Source: CAIWHR01 sp963816925
Lineage (GTDB): Bacteria > Pseudomonadota > Gammaproteobacteria > Burkholderiales > Casimicrobiaceae
Assembly (NCBI GenBank): GCA_963816925.1
Contig: CAWFMY010000035.1
Span: 1 to 64,000 of the forward strand
Length of the DNA stretch: 64,000 bases
Reading direction: 5' to 3'
The translations under genes and the position numbers were made by a program. Under the pieces are notes generated by a model that ran no database searches, was not told where the DNA came from, and worked only from the letters and a program-made list of their open reading frames with translations. Below, in pieces: positions 35,545-44,615 of this stretch (the first letter of the stretch is position 1; the number at the start of each line of letters is the position of its first letter).

Positions 35545-36885
35545 ATGTTCGTCAGCGCGTTCGACCTTTACCGTATCGGGCTCGGGCCGTCGTCGTCCCA
35601 TACGACGGGTCCGATGCGCGCCGCGCGGCGCTTTGTCCACACGCTCGAAGCCGACGGCATCTTCTACCAGACGCGCCGCGTCTACATCGATTTGTACGGT
35701 TCAGTCGCATGCACGGGACGCGACCACGGCGCCGATCGCGCGATCATGGCCGGACTGTGCGGCGAGGCTCCGGACGCGGTCGATCCCCGCACGCTCGTCG
35801 GGCGCTCCGCGCGCATCCGGGCCGAGGGCCAGCTGCCCCTCAACGGCACCGAAAGCATTCCGTTCGACCCGGCGACGGACATCGTCTTCCATGTCGACAA
35901 GGCGTTCGCGCACCACAGCAACGCGATGCGATTCACCGCGCGCAACGCGCGAGGCGAAACGCTCGCCACGCGCCTCTATTTCTCGACCGGCGACGGCGAG
36001 ATCGTCGCCGACGGCGAAGCGCCCGGCGCGCACTCCTTCGTTCGCGTGCCCTATGTGTTTGCGTCGGCGGACGAGCTGCTCGCGCTCGGGCAGGACCACG
36101 GCAAGAAGATCGCGGAGATGACGCGCACGAACGAGCTCGCGCTGCGCAGCCCCGGGGAAGTGCGCGCGGGCATGCTGCATTTCGCGGCGACGATGCGCAA
36201 TGCCGTCGAGCGCGGCCTCGCGACCGACGACAGGCTGCCGGGCGGACAGGGCCGGCCGCGCCGTGCGGCAACGCAGGCGGTAGCGATCTCCGGCACCGAT
36301 CCCGCGCTTGCCGCCTGGGCCGCCGTGTTTGCGACAGCGGTCGCCGAGGAGAACGCCGCCGGCGGACGCGTCGTGGCGGCGCCGTCGAACGGCTCCGCCG
36401 GACCGGTCGCCGCCGTCCTCCATCAATGGCGATCGACGCATCCGCTGGCAGGAGACGACGGCTCGGTCACGTTTCTGCTGGCCGCCGCCGCCGTCGGCCA
36501 GCTGCTCCGCACGAACGGCCTCAAGCACGCGGGCTGCCAGGGCGAAATCGGCGTCGCGAGCGCCATGGCGGCCGCCGGCCTTGCGGCCGTCAACAGCGCC
36601 AGCAATCGGCAGCTGCTCTACGCCGCCGAGCGCGCGCTCGAGCCGTTCGTGGGCCTGACCTGCGATCCCATCGGCGGCCTGGTGCAGGATCCCTGCATTG
36701 CCCGCAACGCGGCCGCCGCCGCGCACGCCGTCGACTCGGCGCGCCTTGCGCTGCGCCTGCCGGATCCGCCGCGGCTCGGGCTCGACACCGCCGTGCGCAC
36801 GATGGCCGAAAAAGGACTGGCGATGGCGAGCCGTTACAAGGAAAGCTCGCTCGGCGGGCTTGCCGTCAACGTCGTCGACTGCTGA
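35545..36885 (+). CDS. sdaA: L-serine dehydratase (L-serine ammonia-lyase)
   Basis: The 446-residue iron-sulfur enzyme deaminates L-serine to pyruvate. It shows the single-chain layout: N-terminal SAFDLYRIGLGPSSSHTTGPM, the SVACTGRDHG region, and the C-terminal alpha domain with cluster cysteines in KHAGCQGEIGVASAMAA, LTCDPIGGLVQDPCI and the end SSLGGLAVNVVDC. ATG 35545 has GAAGGAG about 11 nt upstream. The 194-bp leader region before it contains imperfect inverted repeats but nothing I can name as a riboswitch. Confidence 0.93.
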   Translation: MFVSAFDLYRIGLGPSSSHTTGPMRAARRFVHTLEADGIFYQTRRVYIDLYGSVACTGRDHGADRAIMAGLCGEAPDAVDPRTLVGRSARIRAEGQLPLNGTESIPFDPATDIVFHVDKAFAHHSNAMRFTARNARGETLATRLYFSTGDGEIVADGEAPGAHSFVRVPYVFASADELLALGQDHGKKIAEMTRTNELALRSPGEVRAGMLHFAATMRNAVERGLATDDRLPGGQGRPRRAATQAVAISGTDPALAAWAAVFATAVAEENAAGGRVVAAPSNGSAGPVAAVLHQWRSTHPLAGDDGSVTFLLAAAAVGQLLRTNGLKHAGCQGEIGVASAMAAAGLAAVNSASNRQLLYAAERALEPFVGLTCDPIGGLVQDPCIARNAAAAAHAVDSARLALRLPDPPRLGLDTAVRTMAEKGLAMASRYKESSLGGLAVNVVDC

Positions 36886-36940
36886 CGCGGCTTCGCGATT
36901 CCACCATGCTATCCTCGCGGCGATCCTGCCGGAGTGACGC

Positions 36941-37306
36941 ATGAGCCCGTTCCGTCGTTTTCCGATTCGCGCACGCCTCGCGCTCGTTGCCGCCGTCGCC
37001 GCGCTCGCCGCGCCCGGCTGCGCCGACAAGCCCAGCAAGGACGAGCAGGAAGCCGCGAAGAACACGTTCGCGTGCCACATCGCGGGCGAGCGCGTCGTCG
37101 TGCGCTTCGATACCGGGGAGGCGCGCATGCTGATGCCCGGCGGCGAGCGCGTCGTGCTCTATCAGATCCCGACGACGACCGGCGTGCGCTTTTCCAACGG
37201 CTCGATGGAGCTGCGCGGCAAGGGCGTCGACTTGCAGCTCTATTCCGATGGCGCGGTAACGCCGCTCGTCGATTGCCAGCCGTACGTCCTGCCCAAGCCG
37301 GCTTGA
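36941..37306 (+). CDS. MliC-like lipoprotein (lysozyme-inhibitor fold)
   Basis: The 121-residue protein has a lipobox (AALAAPGC). A small beta domain follows with the MliC pattern FACHIAGERVVVRFDTGEARMLMPGG, VRFSNGSMELRGKGVDLQLY and a closing cysteine (VDCQPY) that would pair with FAC. MliC/PliC proteins protect peptidoglycan from C-type lysozyme; this assignment is by pattern only. Its stop overlaps the TTG start of the next gene (TTGA). Confidence 0.7.
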   Translation: MSPFRRFPIRARLALVAAVAALAAPGCADKPSKDEQEAAKNTFACHIAGERVVVRFDTGEARMLMPGGERVVLYQIPTTTGVRFSNGSMELRGKGVDLQLYSDGAVTPLVDCQPYVLPKPA

Positions 37307-38214
37307 CCTCCGGGCGTTACACGGGTCGCGTCGGCGTGATCGGCGCCGGCGCGATGGGAGGCGCCGTCGTTGCGCGCCTCGTCGGCGTCGGCGTTCCGAC
37401 CGTCGCCCGCGACATCCTGCCTGCCGCCCAGGACGCCGCCGTGCGCCTCGGCGCGATCCCCGCCGCTACGCCCGCCGAACTCGCACGCGTCTGCGACATC
37501 GTGATCCTTCTCGTCGTCGACGCGGCGGAAGTCGAGACCGTCCTGTTCGGCGCGCACGGCGCGGCGGCGGCGCTCGCGCCGGGCGCCGTGGTGCTGGCGT
37601 CGTCGACCGTCGATCCCGCCCATCCCGCCGCATGGGCGCCGCGGATCGCTGAATTCGGCGCAGCGCTGCTCGACGCGCCGGTCTCCGGCGGACCCGCGAA
37701 GGCGGCCGCGGGAACGATGACGATGATGGTCTCCGGCGACCCCGCGGCCCTCGCGCGTGCCGCGCCGGTTGTCGATCTCCTCACCGGCCGCCTGTTCACG
37801 CTCGGGCCGCGCGCCGGCGACGCATCGGCCTTCAAGATCGTCAACAACCTGCTCGCCGCCGCAAATCTCGCCGCGGGCGCCGAAGCCCTGGCGCTTGCAC
37901 AGGCGGCGGGCCTCGATCCCGCCGTCGCCGCCGACGTGATCGGCGCCTCGTCCGGCGCAAGCTGGATCTTCGCCGACCGTGTCCCGCGCGCGCTCGCCGG
38001 CGACTTCGAGCCCCGCGCCGCCGCGAGAATCCTCGCCAAGGACATCGGGATCGCGGTGGCGCTTGCGCGGCGCCTCGGCGTCGATGCGACATTCGCGGCC
38101 GCCGCGCAGGCTGCGCTCGCGAACGCCGTGGCGGGCGGCGACGGCGACGCCGACGACGCGGTGCTCGTCAGGCGGGCGCTGGAAAGAGCTGAAGCGGCGC
38201 CGCGCGCGGACTAG
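37303..38214 (+). CDS. 3-hydroxyisobutyrate dehydrogenase family NAD(P)-dependent enzyme
   Basis: The 303-residue protein has a Rossmann motif (VGVIGAGAMGGAV) and substrate motif LLDAPVSGGPAKAAAGTMTMM. The catalytic lysine lies in FKIVNNLLAAANLAAGAEAL, with a C-terminal KDIGIAVALARRLGV. This is the beta-hydroxyacid dehydrogenase family (3-hydroxyisobutyrate, tartronate semialdehyde or L-threonate-type substrates). TTG 37303 overlaps the preceding stop and is the most upstream sensible start. Confidence 0.85.
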   Translation: MTSGRYTGRVGVIGAGAMGGAVVARLVGVGVPTVARDILPAAQDAAVRLGAIPAATPAELARVCDIVILLVVDAAEVETVLFGAHGAAAALAPGAVVLASSTVDPAHPAAWAPRIAEFGAALLDAPVSGGPAKAAAGTMTMMVSGDPAALARAAPVVDLLTGRLFTLGPRAGDASAFKIVNNLLAAANLAAGAEALALAQAAGLDPAVAADVIGASSGASWIFADRVPRALAGDFEPRAAARILAKDIGIAVALARRLGVDATFAAAAQAALANAVAGGDGDADDAVLVRRALERAEAAPRAD

Positions 38215-38223
38215 ATCCGCGGA

Positions 38224-40012
38224 TTACTGTTTCCTGGCCGCGTCGATGTCGACGTACTCCCACGTCTGCGACTTGATCGGGTGCGGCTTGTAGCCACGAA
38301 TCCACGGCTGCAGCAGCTGGTCCTCGATCAGGTGGTAGGTCATCCGCCACGGCGCGTAGGCGAGCACGAGCTCGGTCATCTTGTTGAACAGCTTCGTGCG
38401 CTCGGGCGAATCGGGAAGCCGCCGCGACTTCCTCGTAAGAGCTTGTCGAATGCCGGCAGCTTGAAATTGGCATTGTTCTCCTGACCCGCGTTCGGGCCGT
38501 AGAGAAGCTGCATGAAGTTCTCGGCGTCCGGATAGTCGGCGTTCCAGCCGTCGCTGCGCATCGGGATCTTGCCGAGGCGCGCCATCTTCCGCAGCTCCGG
38601 CAGCCGATCCTTCTTGAACACGACGCGGATGCCGATCGCGTCCATGTTCTTCTTCCAGAGCTCGTCGCCCTGCCGCGTGATCGAGTTCGGCGTCGACCAG
38701 CGCTCGATCACGAGCGGCTTGCCGTCCGGCGTTTCGCGAAAGCCGTCGCCGTCGCGGTCCTTGTAGCCGAACCGGTCGAGCAGCGCACGCGCCGCGGCGG
38801 GATCGAACAGCTGCGCATTCGTCTTCAGCGTTGGGATCGAAACCCGCGATGTCCGGCGGAATCGGCCCGTTGGCAGGAACCGCGCGGCCCTTCAGGAGCA
38901 CGCGAATGCCCTCGTCGTTGTCGTAGGCCATGCCGATCGCGCGGCGCAGCGCGATCCTTTCCGGCGTGTAGCCGCCCACGACCGGATCGTCCATGTTGAA
39001 GTAGGACCACCACGTGTTCGGGACGCAGCAGGATCTCGTGCTGGATGCCCTTGGCCGCGAGCTCCGGCTTGAGCTTGCCGTTGACGATCGCCTGGTCGAC
39101 GAAATCCGCGGGCAAGCGCTCGAGCAGGTCGACCTCGCGATTGAGGAAGGCGAGCCATTCGCGCCTGGCCTTCCTCGATGACGTTGATCTCGATGCGGCC
39201 GGGAAGCGGCAGGCGCTTGCCCTTCAGCGCCGCGGCAATCGGCTGCGATTCGGGAGGGATCGGGCCGGCGGGCGTGTACGTGACTTCGCGATAACCGGGA
39301 TTCGCGACCAGCGTGATCTTCGAGCTGCGCTTGTACTCGCCGAGCATGTAGGGTCCCGTGCCGACGGGATGCGCGCCGAAATCGAGCCCGTACGCCTCGA
39401 CGACTTCGCGCGCGACCGCCGTCGTGTTCGGGACCGCGAGCGCGTAGATGAAGCGCAGGTCCGGTTCCTTCAGCCGGATGCGCAGCGTGTAGCGGTCGAT
39501 CGCCTCGATGCCCGGGAACGGCGCGTCGTAGTCGAGCTTGCCGGTCTTCGCGGCCTTCGCGCGCAACTCGTCGCTGCCGACGACCTTGCCGTCGATGAGC
39601 CAGGCCCACGGACTCTTCACGACGGGATCGAGCAGGCGCTTCAACCCGTAGACCTGGTCCGCCGCGGTGAGCTCGCGCGGCTTGCCCTTGAACGCCGGGA
39701 TCCGGCGTGAAGAAGATGCCCTTGCGAATCTTGAAGAGATAGGTCTTGCCGCCGTCCGAGACGTCGGCATCGCCTCCAGCGTGCGCGGGACGAGCTTGAC
39801 CGGGCGCGCGAGATAGTCGTAGTCGAGCATCGACTCGTAGATGTTGGCGATGACGCTGTCGGACGCGGCGTCCGAGGCGAACTGCGGATCGAAGCTCGTT
39901 TCGGCGATCGAGAACACGACGCGCAGCGTCTTCGCCGGATCCGCGGCGCGCGCCGGAGAAGCGATCGCAACGCACGCGGCAACGGCGACCAGCCAGGCCT
40001 CGCGAATGCCAT
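38224..40012 (-). pseudogene. ABC transporter family-5 solute-binding protein, multiply frameshifted
   Basis: Pieces in three minus-strand frames reconstruct a peptide/opine-type periplasmic binding protein. They are a signal peptide (WLVAVAACVAIASPARAAD), ETSFDPQFASDAASDSVIANIYESMLDY, ELTAADQVYGLKRLLDP, FGAHPVGTGPYMLGEYKRSS, ERIALRRAIGMAYDNDEGI, DGWNADYPDAENFMQLLYGPN, and the C-terminal RMTYHLIEDQLLQPWIRGYKP. I count about seven shifts (near 39990, 39770, 39705, 39170, 39025, 38835 and 38440). Full length (about 595 aa) is recoverable. There are no permease or ATPase genes beside it, so it is an orphan component. Confidence 0.83.
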
Positions 40013-40126
40013 GCCCGATCGATGCCTCGAGGGGTTACCGTCCATCCGCGTTCCTCCGCCGGCGGTCTTCGTGCCGCTGCCTCAATCGTAGCATCCACTG
40101 CGCGCGGGGCACCGCGAAGGCTGGTT

Positions 40127-40132
40127 TACAAT
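40127..40132 (+). promoter_or_regulatory. -10-like box TACAAT upstream of the KTSC gene
   Basis: TACAAT, 26 nt before ATG 40159, matches five of six consensus positions. No clear -35. Confidence 0.35.
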
Positions 40133-40158
40133 CGACCATCCTTCTCGCGGAAATCGCC

Positions 40159-40371
40159 ATGGAAATGAAAAGGCTCTCCGGCGGCAACCTTCGCGCCGCG
40201 GGTTACGACGCGGCCCATCGCACGCTGGTCGTCGAGCTCACGTCGGGCACGTTCGAATACGGCGGCGTCTCGCTGGACACCTTCCGCCGGCTCACGTCGG
40301 CGTCGTCGCCGTGGAGTTTCTTTCGCGACAACATCGAGGACGGCGAGTACCCGGTGAAGCGGGTCCGGTGA
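40159..40371 (+). CDS. KTSC-domain small protein
   Basis: The 70-residue protein is essentially a single KTSC domain (named from a lysyl-tRNA-synthetase C-terminal segment): AAGYDAAHRTLVVELTSGTFEYGGVSLDTFRRL followed by SPWSFFRDNI and a basic end. KTSC proteins are often small and may bind nucleic acid; function is not established. A bidirectional hairpin terminator follows. Confidence 0.8.
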   Translation: MEMKRLSGGNLRAAGYDAAHRTLVVELTSGTFEYGGVSLDTFRRLTSASSPWSFFRDNIEDGEYPVKRVR

Positions 40372-40394
40372 TCGCGCCCGACGCGCGCGAACAC

Positions 40395-40426
40395 GCGGTG
40401 GCGGGAACGTCCGTCCCCGCCACCGC
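40395..40426. terminator. Hairpin between convergent KTSC and Hsp20 genes
   Basis: GCGGTGGCGGG and CCCGCCACCGC form a perfect 11-bp stem with a 10-nt loop, placed between two convergent stops. It lacks T-tracts but is symmetric and could terminate both. Confidence 0.6.
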
Positions 40427-40454
40427 TGAACGCCATCGATCGTCCGCGTAAGAC

Positions 40455-40874
40455 TTACTGGATCGTCAGCTTGCGCCCGGCGGGAGCCGCCTTTTTCGCC
40501 AGCGTCAGCTCGAGCACGCCGTTCTCGTACTTCGCGGTGCTCGCGGCTTCGTCGAGCTCGGCAGGCAGCGTGAAGCTGCGGAACGCGCTGCCGACATGGC
40601 GCTCGGTGTGCAGCACGCGCTCGCCATCCTTCTTCTCGGTCTCGCGCTTCACTTCGGCGCTGATCGTGACCTGGTTGCCTTCGATCGACACTTGAATGTC
40701 GTCCTTCGCGACGCCGGGGATCTCGGCGTTCACGACGTAGGCGCCATCCTTCTCGGTGACGTCGAACTTGATGGAAACGGCCGCCCGTTCGGCGCGGACG
40801 GGCTTGAAATAACCGCGAAACAGGTCGTCGATCGCCACGTCGGCGAGCGGGTGGTACAGGCTTACACTGCGCAT
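40455..40874 (-). CDS. Hsp20/alpha-crystallin small heat-shock protein
   Basis: The 139-residue protein is an alpha-crystallin-domain chaperone: VSIKFDVTEKDGAYVVNAEIPGVAKDDIQVSIEGNQVTISAEV, SFTLPAELDEAASTAKYENGVLELTLAKK, short basic C-terminal RKLTIQ. It should hold unfolded proteins as an ATP-independent oligomer. ATG 40874 follows GGAG 8 nt upstream, better than the upstream ATG at 40898. Confidence 0.93.
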   Translation of the reverse strand: MRSVSLYHPLADVAIDDLFRGYFKPVRAERAAVSIKFDVTEKDGAYVVNAEIPGVAKDDIQVSIEGNQVTISAEVKRETEKKDGERVLHTERHVGSAFRSFTLPAELDEAASTAKYENGVLELTLAKKAAPAGRKLTIQ

Positions 40875-41061
40875 CGGGAGTCTCCTATATCGTTGCACTC
40901 GGGTTCGACCGCCCCGGGGCCGGTTCGCGGCGCGGCATGCGGTCTCAGCCGTCTACGTGCGGTCCGCGCCGCGGTTTTCAAGGGGCCACCGCCGAATTGA
41001 AGCGAGGTTGATGTCCGTCAACTCCGGCACGTCCGGAAACGACCCGCAGCGAAAAACAGGC

Positions 41062-41067
41062 GATAAT
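41062..41067 (+). promoter_or_regulatory. -10-like box GATAAT before the TraR/DksA gene
   Basis: GATAAT ends 4 nt before the first ATG (41072). Transcription from it would begin at or after that codon, which argues for the ATG at 41105 as the real start. Confidence 0.35.
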
Positions 41068-41104
41068 CCAGATGACCCCTACCCCGTGCCCGGAATCCAC
41101 TGCC

Positions 41105-41506
41105 ATGACCGCCGTCCTCCCCCCAGCCGAACTCGCCCGCCTCAAGCGGGAGCTCGAAGAGCGCCGCGCCAAGCTCCGCGTCGAGGTGAAGACCCAGCTC
41201 GACGGCAGCGAGGATGACCGCGTCGTCGGCCTGCGCAATCGGATCAAGGAGAGCGGCGACGAGTGGGGCGTGGCCGACGGCCTGGCCGAGCTCGACATCG
41301 CCGAAGTGCGCCACGCGCTCACCGAACTGGACGAGGTCGATGCCGCGCTCGCGCGCATGCGCTCGGGGACTTACGGCGAATGCCGCGACTGCGGCGAAGC
41401 GATCGCGCTCGCGCGCCTGTCGGCCTATCCGACCGCGATGCGCTGCGTCGCGTGCCAGGAGCGCTACGAGAAGAAAGTCGGCGGCCCGCCGCTCACCGCC
41501 GTCTAG
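41105..41506 (+). CDS. TraR/DksA-family zinc-finger protein
   Basis: From ATG 41105 the 133-residue protein has an N-terminal coiled-coil (LARLKRELEERRAKLRVEV and a long acidic helix). A C4 zinc finger follows (YGECRDCGEAIALARLSAYPTAMRCVACQ). It resembles DksA-like proteins that reach into the RNA polymerase secondary channel; the coiled-coil tip does not show an obvious DksA DxxDxA motif, so (p)ppGpp co-regulation is uncertain. A start at 41072 is possible but conflicts with the GATAAT box. Its stop shares CTAG with the convergent S9 peptidase stop. Confidence 0.83.
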   Translation: MTAVLPPAELARLKRELEERRAKLRVEVKTQLDGSEDDRVVGLRNRIKESGDEWGVADGLAELDIAEVRHALTELDEVDAALARMRSGTYGECRDCGEAIALARLSAYPTAMRCVACQERYEKKVGGPPLTAV

Positions 41507-43551
41507 CGTTTCGCGGTGCCGCCCGGCGCGTAGCGCGCCACCCAGCCGAAGAACTCGCGGTACCAGAGGCGCGAGTTCTGCGGCTTCAGGATCCAGTGGT
41601 TCTCGTCCGGAAAATAGACGAGCCGCGCCGGCACCTGCTTCGCCTTCAGCGTGTCGTAGTACTGCAGCGCCTGCGTCGCGGGCACGCGATAGTCGAGTTC
41701 GCCGTGGATCACGAGCGTGGGCGTCTTCGCGTGCTTCACGTAATGGTGCGGCGACTGGCGCATGACCTGCGCCGGGTTGTCCCAATGGAACGCGCCCAGC
41801 TCCTCGGCGAAGAAGTGGTAGCCGTCGGTCGCCATCATGCTCACCCAGTCGTAGCAGCCGGCGTGGCACACGTACGCGCGGTAACGGTCGGTGTGGCCGT
41901 TCATGAACGCGACCATGTAGCCGCCGTAGCTGCCGCCGGTGGCGACCAGTCGCGAGCGGTCGATGTATCCCTGTCGCAGCAGCCAGTCGGTGCCGGCCTC
42001 GACGTCCGCGTATTCCTTCTTGCCGTACTGCCCGGTGATCGTCTCGAGCCATTTCTGGCCGAAGCCGGACGAGCCGTGGTAGTTGACCGCCGCGACGACA
42101 TAGCCGTAGCCCGCGAACACCTGCGTGTTCCAGCGGAAGTGCCAGCCGTCCACGTGCGCCGCGTGCGGACCGCCGTGGATCGAGTGCAGCAACGGCCACT
42201 TCTTCTTCGGATCGAAATTCGGCGGGTAGGTGATGAACATCTGCACCGGTTGACCGCCCCAGCCCTTGACCGTCACCTCGCGCACTTCGCCGGTGGAATG
42301 GCGGGCAAGCAGCGCGCGGTTCACGGTCTCGATGCTGCGCTCGCCGCCGCCGTCGGCGCGACAGGCGAAGAGCGACGGCGGCGCATGCGCGGTCGCGCGG
42401 TCGAACGCCAGCACGCTGCCGTCCCGCGATTGCATGAACCCCCCCACCGTGCCCCCGGGGACGACGATGGACGGCATCGCGGCGTCCAGCGGAAGGCGCG
42501 CAATGCCGGTCCGGCCGTGGCTCTCCAGCGTGCACAGGAGCGCGCGGCTGTCGGGCGTCCACGCGACATGGCTCGTCGCGCGATCGAGCGAGGGGGCGAG
42601 CCGGCGCATCGTGCCGCTCCGTCGATCCAGCAGCGTCAGATGACCCTGATCGTTGAACGTGCGCTTCGTATCGTAGGAGTGAAACGCGATGGCGCGCCCG
42701 TCCGGCGAATAGCGCGGCTGCGCGTCCGCCGTATTCGTTGCCGCGGTCAGAACGCGCTTGCGGCGCGAGGCAAGATCGACGGTGACGATGTCGGTCTGGC
42801 TCATCATCCGCGGCTCGGTCCCGAGGTCGGCGGTGATCGCGATTTCGCGGCCATCGGGCGCGATGTCGTAGTCTCCCGCGGAGGGCTCCCACGGCGGCAG
42901 CGCGACACCGGTCCGGGCAAGCGCATCGCGGCACTTTCCGGTGGCGACGTCGCATACGTAGACATGAGGCTCGCGGCCGTCGGTGAGCCAGTGATCCCAG
43001 AAGCGGAATTCATGGCGTTCGGTGACGTGCGCCTTGACCTTCGATTCCTTGCGCTCCTTGCGGCGCTTCGCCTGCAGCGAATCTGTCGCAAGGTCCGGCC
43101 AGACCCAGGAGATGAAGGCGATCCGCTTGCCGTCGGGAAACCATTTCGGCGCGGCGCAGCCCGTCGCGTGCTTCGTCAGGCGCCGCGCTTCGCCGCCGTC
43201 CGGCGCGATCACGTAAAGCTGCGGCTCGTCGTCGTCCTTGCGCTTCGCCGTGAATGCGATCCACCTGCCGTCGGGCGACCACGCGGGATTGCTGTCCTTG
43301 TCGCCGGCGGTGAGCATTCGCGCCCGTGTCGCGGGCCCGCGCGCGGTGCCGAACCCCGTCGGAAAAAGCCAGAGCGACGTGCTGCTGTCGTTTTTTTCCA
43401 TGTCGAACCGCGTGACGGCGCTGCAGGCCTGCGTGCCGTCGGGCGACAGCGTCGGCGTGCCGATGCGGCGGATCGCCCAGAGCGCCTCGACATCGAGCGG
43501 CGGCTTGTGCTTCGCGGGGCGGCGGGTTGCGCCGCGGCGGGAGCGGGGCAT
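41503..43551 (-). CDS. S9-family serine peptidase (acylaminoacyl-peptidase/DPP-like)
   Basis: The 682-residue protein has an N-terminal beta-propeller of WD40-like blades (GTPTLSPDGTQ, NPAWSPDGRWIAFTAKRK, QPRYSPDGRAIAFHSYD) and a C-terminal prolyl-oligopeptidase catalytic domain. That domain has GGPHAAHVDGW (oxyanion), nucleophile GGSYGGYM, acid GELDYRVP and histidine DENHWILKP. No signal peptide, so probably cytosolic peptide degradation. The stop overlaps that of the TraR/DksA gene tail to tail. Confidence 0.92.
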   Translation of the reverse strand: MPRSRRGATRRPAKHKPPLDVEALWAIRRIGTPTLSPDGTQACSAVTRFDMEKNDSSTSLWLFPTGFGTARGPATRARMLTAGDKDSNPAWSPDGRWIAFTAKRKDDDEPQLYVIAPDGGEARRLTKHATGCAAPKWFPDGKRIAFISWVWPDLATDSLQAKRRKERKESKVKAHVTERHEFRFWDHWLTDGREPHVYVCDVATGKCRDALARTGVALPPWEPSAGDYDIAPDGREIAITADLGTEPRMMSQTDIVTVDLASRRKRVLTAATNTADAQPRYSPDGRAIAFHSYDTKRTFNDQGHLTLLDRRSGTMRRLAPSLDRATSHVAWTPDSRALLCTLESHGRTGIARLPLDAAMPSIVVPGGTVGGFMQSRDGSVLAFDRATAHAPPSLFACRADGGGERSIETVNRALLARHSTGEVREVTVKGWGGQPVQMFITYPPNFDPKKKWPLLHSIHGGPHAAHVDGWHFRWNTQVFAGYGYVVAAVNYHGSSGFGQKWLETITGQYGKKEYADVEAGTDWLLRQGYIDRSRLVATGGSYGGYMVAFMNGHTDRYRAYVCHAGCYDWVSMMATDGYHFFAEELGAFHWDNPAQVMRQSPHHYVKHAKTPTLVIHGELDYRVPATQALQYYDTLKAKQVPARLVYFPDENHWILKPQNSRLWYREFFGWVARYAPGGTAKR

Positions 43552-43568
43552 CGTAGTGTCCTTGTGGG

Positions 43569-43574
43569 TACAAT
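43569..43574 (+). promoter_or_regulatory. -10-like box TACAAT upstream of the aldo/keto reductase gene
   Basis: TACAAT sits in the 81-bp divergent region, 58 nt before ATG 43633. No -35 is evident. Confidence 0.3.
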
Positions 43575-43632
43575 AGAGGTTCGCGATTCTACTCTGGGTC
43601 GCACGCGCCCTCTTTCCTCGGACAAGGCCACG

Positions 43633-44598
43633 ATGAACTACCGCCGACTCGGCACCTCCGGCCTCAAGGTGAGCGAACTTTCGTTCGGCTCCTGGGTCAC
43701 CTACGGCAATCAGATGGGCGCCGATGTCGCCGGAGAATGCATGGCGGCCGCCTACGACGCGGGCGTCAACTTCTTCGACAACGCCGAGGTCTACGCCAAG
43801 GGCGAATCCGAGAAGATCATGGGCGAGGTCCTGCGCAAGCGCGCGTGGCCGCGTTCGTCCTACATCGTGTCGACCAAGTTCTTCTGGGGGCTGCGCGACG
43901 GCCCCAACGAAAAGAACACGCTCAACCGCAAGTACCTGCGGCAGGCGATCGACGGCTCGCTCGCGCGCCTTTCACTCGACTACGTCGACCTCGTGTTCTG
44001 CCATCGCGCGGACCCCGACACGCCGATCGAGGAAACCGTATTTGCGATGCACGACATGATCGCCGCCGGCAAGGCGCTCTACTGGGGCACGTCGGAATGG
44101 ACCGCCGCGGAGATCATGGCGGCATGGCAGATCGCCGAGCGCCACCACCTCCACAAGCCGGTGATGGAGCAGCCGCAGTACAACCTGCTGCATCGCGAGC
44201 GCGTGGAGACGGAATACGCGCGCCTGTACGCCGACATCGGACTTGGCACGACGATCTGGAGCCCGCTCGCGTCGGGTCTCCTCACCGGCAAGTACAACGA
44301 CGGCATTCCGCAGGGCTCGCGCGGGACGCTCAAGGGCTACGAGTGGCTCGCGGAGCGCCTGACCGAACCCGCGAAGATCGCCGCGGCGAAGCGGCTGGCG
44401 CCTATCGCCGCCGACCTCGGCTGCACGATGGGCCAGATGTCGCTTGCGTGGTGCCTCAAGAATCCCCACGTTTCGACGGTGATCACGGGCGCGAGCCGCG
44501 CCTCGCAGGTGGTCGAGAACATGAAGGCGCGGGACGTCGTGCCGAAGCTGACGCCGGAGGCCATGGCGCGCATCGAAGCGGCGTTGACACCCGGCTGA
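43633..44598 (+). CDS. Aldo/keto reductase (KCNAB/YghZ-like)
   Basis: The 321-residue TIM-barrel enzyme starts MNYRRLGTSGLKVSELSFGSW. It has catalytic D/Y/K/H positions in NFFDNAEVYAKGESE (D, Y), VSTKFFWG (K) and LVFCHRADPDTP (H), with the NADPH site ITGASRASQVVENM near the C terminus. The KCNAB-type branch includes potassium-channel beta-subunit-like reductases. Substrates are probably aldehydes or ketones. The VIT-family gene follows after 17 nt. Confidence 0.92.
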   Translation: MNYRRLGTSGLKVSELSFGSWVTYGNQMGADVAGECMAAAYDAGVNFFDNAEVYAKGESEKIMGEVLRKRAWPRSSYIVSTKFFWGLRDGPNEKNTLNRKYLRQAIDGSLARLSLDYVDLVFCHRADPDTPIEETVFAMHDMIAAGKALYWGTSEWTAAEIMAAWQIAERHHLHKPVMEQPQYNLLHRERVETEYARLYADIGLGTTIWSPLASGLLTGKYNDGIPQGSRGTLKGYEWLAERLTEPAKIAAAKRLAPIAADLGCTMGQMSLAWCLKNPHVSTVITGASRASQVVENMKARDVVPKLTPEAMARIEAALTPG

Positions 44599-44615
44599 CG
44601 CCGGACACAACCGCA

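Noticed and set aside
41263..44598. 1111-residue plus-strand open frame
   Set aside because: Its first 790 residues are the antisense of the S9 peptidase; only the last 321 residues (aldo/keto reductase) are real.
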